Assembly: GCF_963675165.1 (NCBI RefSeq)
Contig: NC_087380.1
Coordinates: forward strand, 7,075,017-7,139,016
Source: Halichondria panicea
Taxonomy: Eukaryota > Porifera > Demospongiae > Suberitida > Halichondriidae
Direction of reading: 5' to 3'
DNA length: 64,000 nt
In this document: piece by piece, positions 28,051-39,500 of the stretch
Layout: the number at the start of each line of letters is the position of its first letter
Numbering within the stretch: position 1 is the first letter of the stretch
Notes under the pieces: model-generated
Databases searched by the model: none
Told to the model about the DNA's origin: nothing
The model's input: the letters and a program-made list of their open reading frames with translations, nothing else
Made by a program: the position numbers and the translations under genes

Positions 28051-29752
28051 ATGCTGAAGCTACAGGCTCTACTAAGACCCAATTTTGTGTCCACATTTCC
28101 TCTGAAGTGCTCATTGTCAAAAAGTGGGGAGAATGAGATTGAGCTTACTAAAGGCGTTCTTCGTGGGATCATCTCTGAACTAAAAGAAGACATGCCAAGA
28201 GCTCTCAGTGTATGTAAATCTCCAGGTGGTGCATTCTTAGAAGGAGGCCTCTTTTAGGTATATAAATGTGTACAAAGTTGATTTCCACATATACACAGGC
28301 AGTTGGCCTTTTAAAGAATGCTCTTGAGGGACGTGTACTGTGCAAGCTCCACACTGACAGTTGGCCTTCATTCAACACCCTTGTCTGTCAGGTCATCTAC
28401 CCCAGAGCTTCAGAGGTATATATATATATAGGTTGTCAAAATTTGATACTACAACTAATTTGATTGGCCCATCGCTTCATGATATCACAATGTACGCACA
28501 GGTTGCTGATCTGCTCTGCTATTCTCGTGGCTCTGGAGATGATTTGCTTCAACTACTTCTCTCACAAAATCTGATTTCATGGAGAAAGAAACAGCAAATT
28601 TATTGTAAGCTGTTGTAGTATCAGAGTCACACAGTTTATACATGCACACGCCACTATATATTATAGGTATAGAATCTAGTATAAAGTATACTCTGGGAAA
28701 CCAAGGTTATTGCACAGTCATATACAGTCACTATATATATGCAGACCTTGAGAGTGAGTTGAGTGATTACTTGTGTGAGCACTTAGTGGACCCCTCCACT
28801 GGTAGGAAAGTGATGACCAACTTTTTAGAAGGTGTGGCTGCTTACCATCCTAACAACTAAAAACAGAAATGTGAGTGTATTATACAGGTAACTGTAGGGA
28901 GATCTAGGTTGATTTGGTGATAAATATAGGACACTGCCATCATCCTGTCACGTGTGTATGCACCATTTCTGCCCTCAATGTATGGTGATACACTGACTGA
29001 ATGTACATGATTGTATAGTACAGTAGAACCTCGGATTATCTGGACACCGTGGTTCCAGAGGCAGGCCGGATAACCGGATGATCAAATAAGATAAACCACG
29101 CCTTGATCCACCCACTTAATTGATAAACAGCAGTGCAAATTTAGTGGGCGTCTGCGCATGCGTCCATGGTAACAGCTGTTAATTGCACATACGCATTAAG
29201 GGACACACCCATTTTCAGAGAAAATTGCCGAGTCGGATAATCGAGGTTCGATCTACTGTACCACATACTGTGCATTCTGAGTGTACTGTAGTCTACCGAT
29301 ATTAACTTGCTGCATGCATGTATGTATGTACTTCGTGTAGGACATGTCCCGGTGGTTTTGTACTCGGATCTCTCAAGCCTCATCACACACCACTTGTTGT
29401 CGAACATTGGGGTCGTTTGCGTGGCTGGCCTAAAGAAATGTCCTATTTTGAAGATCTTATCTCAAACTTTGTATCAAGAGCCCTCTACAGTGTTGATGAT
29501 CGAGACTCCCCAGTGACCTGGAGTTTACAGCATGTCTATGGTTGTATGGGTAATTTATTCTCGATAGAAGCGTTTCGAGAAAAGAGTCTTGGCAGTTTCG
29601 TTGCTATAGAGATGATCAAAGCTGTAGCAGCACAAGGGTTTACACCGTGGTCAGTTTTGCAAGTAGAAAATACTACGATGAGAAAGATGAATGCAAAACT
29701 TGGAGGTCTTGAGTCAAAGTACACTCTAAAGCGATCGGCTTTAGGACTATAG
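28051..29752 (+). pseudogene. GLYAT-like copy 4, frameshift and stop in exon 4
   Basis: All five exons are recognisable with good splice sites: 28051-28209, 28299-28415, 28502-28604, 28745-28870 and 29341-29752. Exon 4 is 126 bp, not 133 (copy 1) or 124 (copy 5). A net shift of two bases after HPNN creates an in-frame TAA at about 28858. Translation would end after about 169 residues, losing the whole acyl-CoA-binding C-terminal domain. The terminal exon itself stays open and is almost identical to copy 1. So the lesion is recent, or the locus makes an N-domain-only protein, or the terminal exon is used some other way. It carries the same pogo-like MITE in intron 4 as copy 1. Confidence 0.75.
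29021..29258. mobile_element. Pogo/Tigger-type MITE (GLYAT copy 4 intron 4)
   Basis: Same TIR and same intron position as the element at 24309-24544, with a few small indels. Inherited by duplication of the gene. Confidence 0.9.
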
Positions 29753-30329
29753 TTACTGTCCAATTGTGTGTTACTTTTTATGCATGCATTTGTGTCAATC
29801 TTTTGTATACACACGTGCAGTTATCAGTTATAAGAAGCGTCTGTTGTCTATAATATTATACTGGTTGGTGCGTTGCTGTGCTTGCATTGTTGTGTGATGG
29901 AGATGCATAATTGAGTGAGCAACAAGCTCTAAAGACTAAATGATGGACAGTACAAGAATTGTACCATAATACAGCTATAATAGGCTGCTATTAACACTGC
30001 CAGTAGGAGTTGTTGGCTTGTGTCCAATGGTGACATGCATCTAGAAATTAATTTGCCACATAAAACCATGCATGCATGGTCAGTGACACTGAGAGAGACT
30101 CGTTGCTAGTCTCTCTCTGTCATTGTTAGTCCCTTTAACTGCAACGAGTTAAAGTTTAACACTCTATGCGTCTACAGAGGGTGGAACACAACTATAGCTA
30201 TTTGGCACTGTACCACATAAGCTAAAGCGTACACATGCACACATTGCTTTAAAGGTATAGCACTGGCGTCTGCAGCACTCATGCACTCGTGGCCCAGGAA
30301 CTGTATAAGCTTATAATTTATATACTGTA
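29753..30329. other. Spacer after GLYAT copy 4
   Basis: No gene recognised. It starts with the 3' flank shared by the GLYAT copies (CTGGTTGGTGCGTTGCTGTG). A weak foldback around AGAGAGACTCGTTGC and GCAACGAGTT lies at 30090-30150. Confidence 0.5.
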
Positions 30330-30890
30330 AGAATAGACAGTTTAGTATTCAGTTTGTCCCATGTAAGATATTTTTGAGAACTGAACCGTTTAGATATATA
30401 TACTGTATTGTATTGTGCATGCATGCATGCATTGCCACCCGCAATTGGTAAGTGCATGTGATGAAGCCAATTAACAATTATGATTTAAAAGTAAATGTAC
30501 TTAAATATTACGTGCACTTTTTTTCATTTTTCAAACTTCAAAACCTTTTGGCCCCAGCCCATTTGCAGCCCAACGTGACACTGTTATGCTGATGGTAATG
30601 ATGTCCTCAAGTATTGTGGCTACTCCCTTGATTGGCTCTGGTATGATCAGATAGCGCTAGCAAGGACCACCCTCGGTTGGCTAATTCTGACGTACATGCA
30701 TTGTACTTTATTACATACACTTCCAAGTAACTTCATCAAGTGGCCGGCACATGTTTATAGAATGCCTACTATTTAATTTGAACCCCTATAAATATAATTA
30801 TTTGTTGACATGTTTCACTTGTATGTTGTGTGATTTGTGGTTGGGTACGTGACTTGTGACTACTTACTTAGCTTCCAGCTTCATCCTCAG
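30330..30890 (+). pseudogene. Duplicated, decayed 3' end of ABCG-B
   Basis: Matches 19330-19390 and 20620-21135 in order. The last exon of ABCG-B is recognisable (GGCTACTCCCTTGATTGGCT, TATGATCAGATAGCG, ACCACCCTCGGTTGGCTAAT) but is interrupted by indels and has lost its stop. The polypyrimidine/acceptor context (GGCCCCAGCCCAT) and downstream UTR sequence are also copied. It directly precedes GLYAT copy 5, showing that the ABCG 3' flank and a GLYAT gene were once adjacent or were duplicated together. Confidence 0.85.
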
Positions 30891-30931
30891 GTATCATAAT
30901 TACCCAAATTGTTCATTTCACGCTCGACACA

Positions 30932-33255
30932 ATGTTGAGGTTACAGGCTCTACTAATGCCCGTTTATAGAAGAGCTCTAGTTCATAGATCAGTAACCACT
31001 TTTCCTCTACCTCTTTTGAAGTGCTCATTGGCAAGAAGTGAGGATGAGATTAAGCTTACTAAAGGCGTTCTTTGTGGGATCATCTCTGAACTAAAAGATG
31101 ACATTCCAAGAGCTCTCAGTGTATGTGTTAATTGCATTTCATGAGCGTATAATAATATATATACACGTTGGCATGTTATAGTTACTATGCTATAATGCAG
31201 TCTAATAACACACATTGTTCATTTCCACGTATATACATACTCAGGCAGTTGGCCTCTTAACGAATGCCCTTGAGGGACGTGTACTGTGCAAGCTCCACAC
31301 TGACAGTTGGCCTTCATTCAACACCCTTGTCTGTCAGGTCATCTACCCCAGAGCGTCAGAGGTAGGTATACATGGTCAGACTTTAACTATAATTATATAG
31401 CCCGTCGCTTCAAGATATCACCATGCACGCACAGGTTGCTGATCTGCTCTGCTATTCTCGTGGCTCTGGAGATGATTTGCTTCAACTACTTCTCTCACAA
31501 AATCTGATTTCATGGAGAAAGAAGCAGGAAATTTATTGTAAGCTGTTTACAGTATCAAAATTTAGTCATGCACTAGCTGGTATATATAGAAGCTATAAGG
31601 ACTCTGGGAAATTTTTATAATTATTATGCAGACCTTGAGAGTGAGTTGAGTGACTACTTGTGTGAGCACTTAGTAGACCCCTCCACTGGTAGGAAAGTGC
31701 TAAGCAACTTTTTGGAAGGTGTGGCTGCTTACCTTCCTAACAACAAAACAGAAATGTGAGTGTGTACTATGGTTGCACCAAAGATCAAAGGCTTCAGTTG
31801 TAGTTTATACTACTTATACAACCTGTGTGACCACAGCCATGGTATATGGCAGTTATACCCTAGTGTATAACTGCCATATACCATGGCTGTGGTCAAACTA
31901 CATGTACAGCTAGAACTGAATACAGTATCCCACCTTTGCAACAAAATTGACACACTGTTTCAATTAAAACAATGACACACTACTCAATTCAATCAATATT
32001 AGCAATATTAGAGTTAGAGAGAATTCAATACAAAACAGACTACTAATGATTTTAGTCAACATAAAAAGAGCCAAGTTCGAGCGATGAATAGTTCTAAAAA
32101 GGAGGCAAATTTTGAAGAACTCCGTGATCGTGAATCGAACGATACTAGTTTGTTTGTGTTGCTTTTTTTCAACTTTCAACATTGGTTGTCACAACCTGCT
32201 TATTACATTGCTGCATGGGACCAGGAGCAGTAAGAAGGGTCCAGACTGCCAAGTGTTTCTCAGACTAAAGAGACTGCACTGCACTGGGCCAGTACAGTAG
32301 GCTTGTGGAATGATATTTTGGGGTACATTTGCACTCTTTGTAGACAAGTAACACCAGTGTACTTTCTTGAAGTGCCTTCTATAAAGATGCAGAAACACAG
32401 CCTTCACAATTGCTTGCTTGAATCATAGGCGCTTGCTTGAATCAGCCATCGCTTTTTAAAAAAATAGCAAATTCATTGCATAGCTATAGCAACAGTGATG
32501 TCAAACAGTAGTTATAAGCATATTCATTGAAGAAGTATGACAGGAAGTAGCTAAACATAGTAGTACAGTTCTAAACATAGTACAAGCCAGTTAAACTATG
32601 GCCTCTTGTGGTATATTTGCTTTACACGCTCGAGTAATCAGATAAACCAACTCGGCTGCGCCTCGTGGTTTATCAGATTACTCTCGCGTGTAAATCAAAT
32701 ATACCACTCGAGGCCATTGTTTAACTATAACATGTATAGTACCATGCATGTATATACATTACTTCATGTGCTATGTATTCTATATATATATACATACGAG
32801 TCTATATCCACATTTTAATTTGCTATGTGTATTATACACGTAGGCCATGTCCCGATGGGTTTGTACTCGGAAGTCTCAAGCCTCATCACACACCTCTTGT
32901 TGTCAAACACTGGGATCGTTTGCGTGGCTGGCCTAAAGAAATGTCCTATTATGAAGGTCTCATCTCAAACTTTGAGTCGAGAGCCCTCTACAGTGTTGAT
33001 GATCTAGACTCCCCAGTGACCTGGAGTTTACAGCATGTCTATGGGAGTATAGGGGGATTGTTTTCGATAGAAGCGTTTCGAGAAAATAGTCTTGGTAGTT
33101 TTGTTGCTATGGAGATGAGCAAAGCTGTAGCAGCGCAAGGGCTTACACCGTGGTCAGTTCTGCAAGTAGAAAATACTACGATGAGAAAGATGAGTGCTAA
33201 ACTTGGAGGTCTTGAGTCAAAGTACACTCTAAAGCGATCGGCTTTAGGACTATAG
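30932..33255 (+). CDS. GLYATL: Glycine N-acyltransferase-like protein, copy 5 (intact)
   Basis: Second intact member of the cluster. Exons 30932-31120, 31245-31361, 31435-31537, 31632-31755 and 32844-33255 join in phase to 314 residues. The first exon is 30 bp longer than in copy 1 and encodes MPVYRRALVHRSVTTFPLPL, an Arg-rich stretch without acidic residues that strengthens the mitochondrial-presequence reading. Exon 4 is 9 bp shorter than in copy 1 but in frame (YLPNNKTEM). The terminal exon has DSPVTWSLQHVYGSIG and NTTMRKMSAKLGG, the GLYAT C-terminal pattern. The last intron contains a perfect 31-bp palindrome and a 136-bp hairpin element. Enzymatic activity and acyl acceptor are not predictable here. 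Confidence 0.8.
31828..31895. repeat. Perfect 31-bp inverted repeat, 6-base loop
   Basis: Arms 31828-31858 and 31865-31895 are exact inverse complements around CCTAGT. Lies in the last intron of GLYAT copy 5. No internal gene. Confidence 0.95.
32590..32725. mobile_element. 136-bp hairpin element
   Basis: 60-bp arms (start GTTAAACTATGGCCTC, inverse GTTAAACAATGGCCTC) with about five mismatches, around a 16-base GC-rich loop that includes GGCTGCGCCTCG. No ORF. Probably a foldback/MITE. Confidence 0.8.
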
Positions 33256-34002
33256 TTACTGTCTCAATGTAATTGTGGTGTATGTTGAAGGCAACTTGTT
33301 CATATTTTGTACAGTATATATAAGCATCTGTTGTCTTTGTCTCTATACTGGTTGGTGCGTTGCTGTGCTCGCATTAACTGTTGTGTGCATGATGGAAAGG
33401 GAAGGGATGCATGGGTGAGTAATTGAGTGAGCAATTGCAACAAGCTGGGATTTGCGGAGACAGATTGACACTGATCATTATAATTATGAGCTCCATCTAT
33501 TTTACATGTAGTCTATATTTAGCTAAGAATTGGCCATGTAATTGTGGGGGGATATCTTGAGAGTGATCAGAGTGTAGAGAAATATGCCGCAGTAGGTATA
33601 GCCAAGTTGATACTGAATATTTTCTTTCAAGTGTGAAAACAAGGATTAAAAAAAAATTGTTTTGTGGGGAGCTAGCTATAATTATACTGGCTAACAAGAA
33701 ATTATACAAAACAAGAAATAGCCAATTTCAGTATAATTATACAACAGCATGTGGTTGTGACATAGGCTGGGCAGGCGCCTATACGGTTTTAAGTAGAGTT
33801 GCATACTTCTTTTCATAATGAACTCTTGGCCGGTATAGAATATATACTGTCTAGTAAGGCCACTGTTAGTTACATACTTGTTTCAGATCAACCTCCCTCC
33901 TTGGTTTTGCTCACCTCCTCAATTAAGTCATTATTGCTGATGTCAGCCATTATTTGAGGTCAGTCATTTTTGGCTGACATTGCATTATTTTACCATGTGC
34001 CA
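33256..34002. other. Duplicated GLYAT 3' flank
   Basis: Same sequence block as 25037-26000, with small indels. No coding potential seen. Confidence 0.65.
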
Positions 34003-34485
34003 TGTGAAAGTGACCTGGTGTTTACAATATGGCATGGGAGTGTGGGTGGATCGAATCTTGGTAATTTAATCGCTGTGGAAATGTGCAGAGCCGTAGCTGC
34101 AGCACAAGGGTTTACACCGTGGTCAGTTCTGCAAAATGAGTGAGAACATGACTGCCAAGCTTGGATGATGCATGCAAGTCAAAAACACTCTGAAGTGGTC
34201 GGCTTTAGAACTGTGAACTGATATAATAGTTAGTAACACTGCATCACTCACTTATTGTGTGTTGTTTGTTGTTTGTTTGTGTACAAATATGTAATCACTT
34301 GTTCACGAAAATTGTTACTGCATGTTTGCATAAAGATCATGTACTGTAACATCAATCTCCCCCCCCCCTCCCCCCAGCCTCGATCCCAGGCCAGTTCTGC
34401 AAGTAGAAAATACTACGATGAATGCTAAACTTGGAGGTCTGGGTCAAAGTACACTCTAAAGCGATCGGCTTTAGGACTATATAGT
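34003..34485 (+). pseudogene. Two GLYAT terminal-exon fragments
   Basis: 34010-34215 matches the middle and end of the terminal exon (GACCTGGTGTTTACAATATG, GGGTTTACACCGTGGTC, AAGTGGTCGGCTTTAG) but has deletions and frameshifts. 34393-34482 is a second, independent piece of the exon end (GCAAGTAGAAAATACTACGA, AAGCGATCGGCTTTAGG). Neither has an open frame. Confidence 0.8.
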
Positions 34486-35340
34486 TACTGTCTCTAGTCT
34501 ATATATAATATAATTGTGTGTGTATTTTGTCAATCCGCTTTTGTATACAGAGTATATATATATAAGCATCTGTTGTCTTCGTATATATCTATATAATATT
34601 ATGCTGGTTGGTGCGTTGCTGTGCCTTGCATTGTTGTGTGATGGAAAGGGAAGGGATGCATGCATGGGTGAGCGATTGAGTGATTGAGTGAGCAACAAGC
34701 TGGGATTTGCGGAGACAGTTAAAATGGACAGTATAAGAACGTTACCATACAGCTATAGGCCACTATTAATGGTGTTACGCATTGCACTGCCATGCATGCA
34801 GTAGGGGTTGGCTTGTGTAAATCATTTGCATCCTCATTAATTTGATCATCATAAGCTCCATCTATTTTACATGTATATTTAGCTAAGAATTGGCCATGTA
34901 TAAGAAACTTTGTGGGGGATATCTTGAGCCAGGAAGTATAGTCATGTTTGCTTGAGAGTGATCAGAGTGCAGAGAAATATGTCGCAGTAGGCATAGCCAA
35001 GTTGATGCTGTTTATTGTTGAATATTTTCTTTCAAATGTGTTCAATGTTTTGTGGGGAGGTATATAGCTGTACTGCATGGCTAACAAGAAATTGTACAAA
35101 ACAAGAAATAGCCAATTTCACACTTTATATAATTTATATACAACAGCTGGTTGTGACATAGGCTGGGCGGGCGCCTATACGGTTTTAAGTAGAGTTGCAT
35201 ATACTCTTCATATATAAAGAACACTTGGTATAGAATATATATATATAGATGAAACTGTCTAGTTCTAGGAAGGGTTGTGAGCTAAAGATTAACCATTGGT
35301 TGTATAATATTGACATTAACTTGCTGTGTGTATTACACAT
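34486..35340. other. Third, partial copy of the GLYAT 3' flank
   Basis: Ordered matches to 25060-26070, including GGGATTTGCGGAGACAG, TAGCTAAGAATTGGCC and AACCATTGGTTGTATAATAT. No gene. Confidence 0.6.
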
Positions 35341-35891
35341 AGGCCATGTCCCGATGGTTTTGTACTCGGAAGCCTCAAGCCTCATCACACACCTCTCGTG
35401 CTCAAACACTTGAGTCATTTTAATGGATGGCCTAAAGAAAGGCCTTATTTTGAAGCTATTACCTCGACTGAGAGCCGGCCTCTACAATGTTGATGATCTG
35501 GACTCCCCTATGACCTGGTGTTTACAGTATGGCTATATGGGAGCATGTTCATTTGTGTCACTATTATACAGAATATATAATACAAGTGCATGCAGTGCAT
35601 AGCTATGTGTGTACACACACTTTGTCTCTGACTGTGTATATATACTGGTTGGTTGGTTGGTTGGTTGCTATAATGCTTATAATTTTGACACTCAACACAT
35701 GCAATGCTGAAGCTATATACATGCATGCATGCAGGCTCTACACTATAAGCTCATTTTTGTTAGATCAGTATCCACATTTCCTCTGAAGTGCTCATTGGCA
35801 AGAAGTGGAGAGAGTGAGATTGAGCTTACTAAAAGCGTTCTTTGTGGGATTACTTTGGGAACTACAAGACGACATGCCAAGAGCTTTCAGT
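35341..35891 (+). pseudogene. GLYAT fragments: terminal-exon 5' half and exon 1
   Basis: 35341-35540 follows the orphan exon at 26073 (TCCCGATGGTTTTGTACTCG, AGCTATTACCTCGACTGAGA) but has an in-frame TGA and is truncated. 35706-35891 is an exon 1 relic with an inserted CATGC repeat and a one-base frameshift (GGGATTACTTTGGGAAC). The order, terminal exon before exon 1, shows that two former gene units are abutted. Confidence 0.8.
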
Positions 35892-35920
35892 GTATGCATG
35901 TATTATATGTATACATGTAC

Positions 35921-36533
35921 AGTGGAACCCCTCTATAACGGACACCTTTGGGGAACAATGTTTTGGCCTTTATACAGAGGTGGCTTTTATTGAGAGGTTG
36001 TTTTGTACACAAACTGTTCATTTGTGCCTGGCCGTTATGTGTATTCATAATTATATAGTGTATGTTAAAGGCCTCGTGTAAGCGGGGCTTAACATAAAAA
36101 TTGTACTTTATACGTACCCTCAAGCTAATTCCCTAAACTATTATTTATATGGCTCAAACGAATGCAAAATACTTCTACATTGTAGATCTAAAATAAACAT
36201 GCAGTTGCTTCTATCCTATTATTCATCACAAACCATCAGATATATATATAGCTTCTGTTTCCCTCTACTATAATGACTGTGTAGACGTCAACAATTATAC
36301 AACATAATAACATAACATTAAAAAATTACTTATTTTTATGTTTTTGTGGGACTTCTATATATAGTTATACTTCTTGAATTCCATGTATCTCCCTCCTATT
36401 TACAACATTAGCACTTCAAGCTAAACACTGAATGATATTTGTCACAAAACCAGATTGTTTTTACTTCAAACTCTAATAAAATCGGTATAGTTGAATATAA
36501 ATCATACAGAACGCCATATACACCTCAGTTTTT
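35921..36533. other. Spacer with partial MITE end
   Basis: Starts with ACAGTGGAACCCCTCTATAA, one end of the CAGTGGAACC element family also at 49124. A matching right end is not clear. The rest is AT-rich, including the presumed 3' UTR of the TRAF-like gene to the right. No other gene seen. Confidence 0.5.
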
Positions 36534-39500
36534 TCAAGGGAGAGAAACACAGCATTTAATGCAAATGGTGTCGTCAACAATAAACCCGTCTGCGTCTAGT
36601 TCACTGTGTTGAACAAACAAAGGAAAACTGGCACTGTTCATTTCTTCATTTGGTTTTTGCAACGAGGCGCTCATGGGGTCGGGGTTCGGTTGAAAAGTGT
36701 CGATGATGTCCCTGCCACTTTTCTGGTTGATCAGTGTGACGGTTACATTGGCCGTGAATGGCCATTGTATAATGTCATCATAATATCCCTTCATGATGAT
36801 AAATGATAACGACATGCGAGCGTTCTCTTCAATACCATCTGCCAGAATGTTCAATTGAAGGCACATTTTGTATCCACCTTCAAAGAAGAATGGACGGCTA
36901 AAGAGGGGGTCCAGGCAGATGCCTGAAAGACCATCCCTTCTCTTCTCACTGAATTGAGTGATCTTCCATACATCGCCCATGTTCATTCTAACCAGTGGCG
37001 AGTAATCAGCTTCCTCGCGCTTCGTTCTTTTCTCCTTGTCTTTCTCCAACATTTCGGCTCCTAGCTGGCTTTCAACTTTTCTTATCGCTTCTTTTTGGCC
37101 TTTCTGAAGAAGTTTTTCCTCATCGGGCAGCTTTCTAATTGAAGAGCTATCTTCAGCTCCACCCCACTGCTTTTAAAAGTGAAATTAATTATATACTAAC
37201 AAAACAGAAATTGTTTGAACTCACTCTGTGTCCAACTTTGCTATGTGAGGAAGTAGCTTGTTTCGGAGAAATCATGAAATGAACATCTTCTTCCACCTCC
37301 CCCTCCCCCATGCAAAAAGGTTCCTAGAAGTATAATGATTAAAAATAATGTATGTTTAGCTTTACAACACTTTGAACATGATGCTCCATTCTAATATGTT
37401 GACTTGGGTCATCTGATATCAATAAACAGAGGAGTAGGAAGATGTTTTTGTAAGGGGGTGCTGAGGTGGCCAGAGGCTACTGATAAATCTGGGTTGCTCC
37501 CGGAAAATTTTGGCATTCTACATCAGTTCCCGGATATTAATTCTGAGCAAATTTGGTATAAAATTATCAGTATCAAAATTTGCCAATTCTACATGAGTTT
37601 ACCTGGATATTTAAATCGAGTAGTTACTACTCAATCTATGTTTAGAATCTAGTGGGTATGAATAATTGTTTATATCATTATTTTTATTACATCATTACAT
37701 TTATAAGAGATATCTACGATGTGGTTCATCTAGCTGACCTTTGTACTGTGTACGTAACTATGCTAGTATAGCTAGCTCAGCGACTACTATACTAGCTAGC
37801 TAGGTAACCCTCGGCTATAGATCTACCTCAAATAAAGGTCGCGTGCATGTAGAGCAAGTTTAACTTTCTAGCTTCTTAGCTTTTATACGACAACGAAGCT
37901 TTAACATCGAAATCTGCCATTATTAAAAAATAACTTGTTGTATATGGAGGCTCTCCATGCTGTAACGCAGTGCTATATGGCAAGCAGACTCAGAAATTAC
38001 AAACAGACAAACAAACCAAAGTATACTACTATACCCGTGGCCGCCCACACGCACCTCGGGTAATAAACTGTCGCAATAATGATTTTCTTGCTATTATACT
38101 TACTGTGTGACATTTCTTGCGGGCAATTTGGTCAGGAGTCACGACAACACCACATAGATGGCATCCTCTCAGAATGCCACACGCTTTTTGATGAGCAATC
38201 ATTCCAATCTCAGGAAAACACTGTAGTGAAGGCGATTATCTATAGGCTTACTTGGCCACACCCTTTCAATTAAACAATGGTACATGGTGCACAAAGCACC
38301 ATTGGCACGAGCAATCACATATAATAATACGTACTTATCATCACACACTCATCCTGGACAACTCCAACTCCATGTCGGGACCACAGTGCACTATAATTAT
38401 ATGTTCAGATATAGAAGGCCAAATGTTTGTGTGTAGCTATTATTGTACCCTATAGCAGGTAAATTTGGCGAACGAGGCATTGACGATCATGCATGCTGCA
38501 TGGAATGAAAGCACCGCGGATGCTGATGCCTCGGTGGAAGTGTCATCAAAGTACATACCATAAAGATACTAATAAAGCTATAGCAATAGCTTTTATACAC
38601 ACATTGTTTCATGATAAACATTTTTGCATTAATTTAATTTTGCTGCAATCCATATCAAGAGTAGATAAGAGTAAGAGTGTTGAACTGCTAGTAACAGCAA
38701 TTTCCTGCTCCTGCGTCATCACTTGATAGTAATCAGTACTGATTAGTTATGTTAGCAACACTTCCCAGAAACCGCACATGCTGTGATTGCACAGTTCAGT
38801 GCTACAAACCACAGACCACAGTTTACTTAACAGCACTCATTAATTGAATAGTGACGACAGTGATGACGCATGTCAAGGCAAATGCGGTTCTACGATTACT
38901 ACAGCAGTTCAACACTCTTACTCTTATCTACTCTTGTCCATATCTATAGAATTGTAGAGAAATTCGAAGAGTGGGTAATGATCGACCATGATTGTTGTTA
39001 AAAAGGATCGATGCCAAAAGTCCAAGTCTAAATTAATGGCTGCATCAGTAGAGCCTTGCAGCTCTCTTTTTCTTATGCAAAAGCATACAGGGTGTATACA
39101 ACAAGTCTATATCTGGATATGAACAAAGAGACGAACAAAGCAGTAAAAAGTATGTTAAAAATTAGCGTTATTGGTTTGTTGAAAGCAGACTAACTATACG
39201 GAGTGCAGGTATAAAATCTGTGCGGGTGGTTTTTAAAAATGAGCGGGGTCTGTGTGAAAACAATTTCATCAGGCAAGGCATTCCAATGTTTGATGACATC
39301 TATGAAATAAGACGATTTGTTGCATGAGTTGGCACAAACGGGGTGAAGATTATTTTGCACATCCACGAATTAAAATCCAAGACTATAAGCCAATGCCAAC
39401 CATGAGCTCGAAACCGTGCTAGTAACCGTATTAATTTTTATAACTCAATTATGGCGTATATATAATTATGGTTATAGTCGTGCTAAATAGTTATGCCTCA

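Noticed and set aside
35341-35891. A further functional GLYAT gene
   Set aside because: The order is terminal exon then exon 1, with stops and a frameshift, so these are two relics and not one gene.
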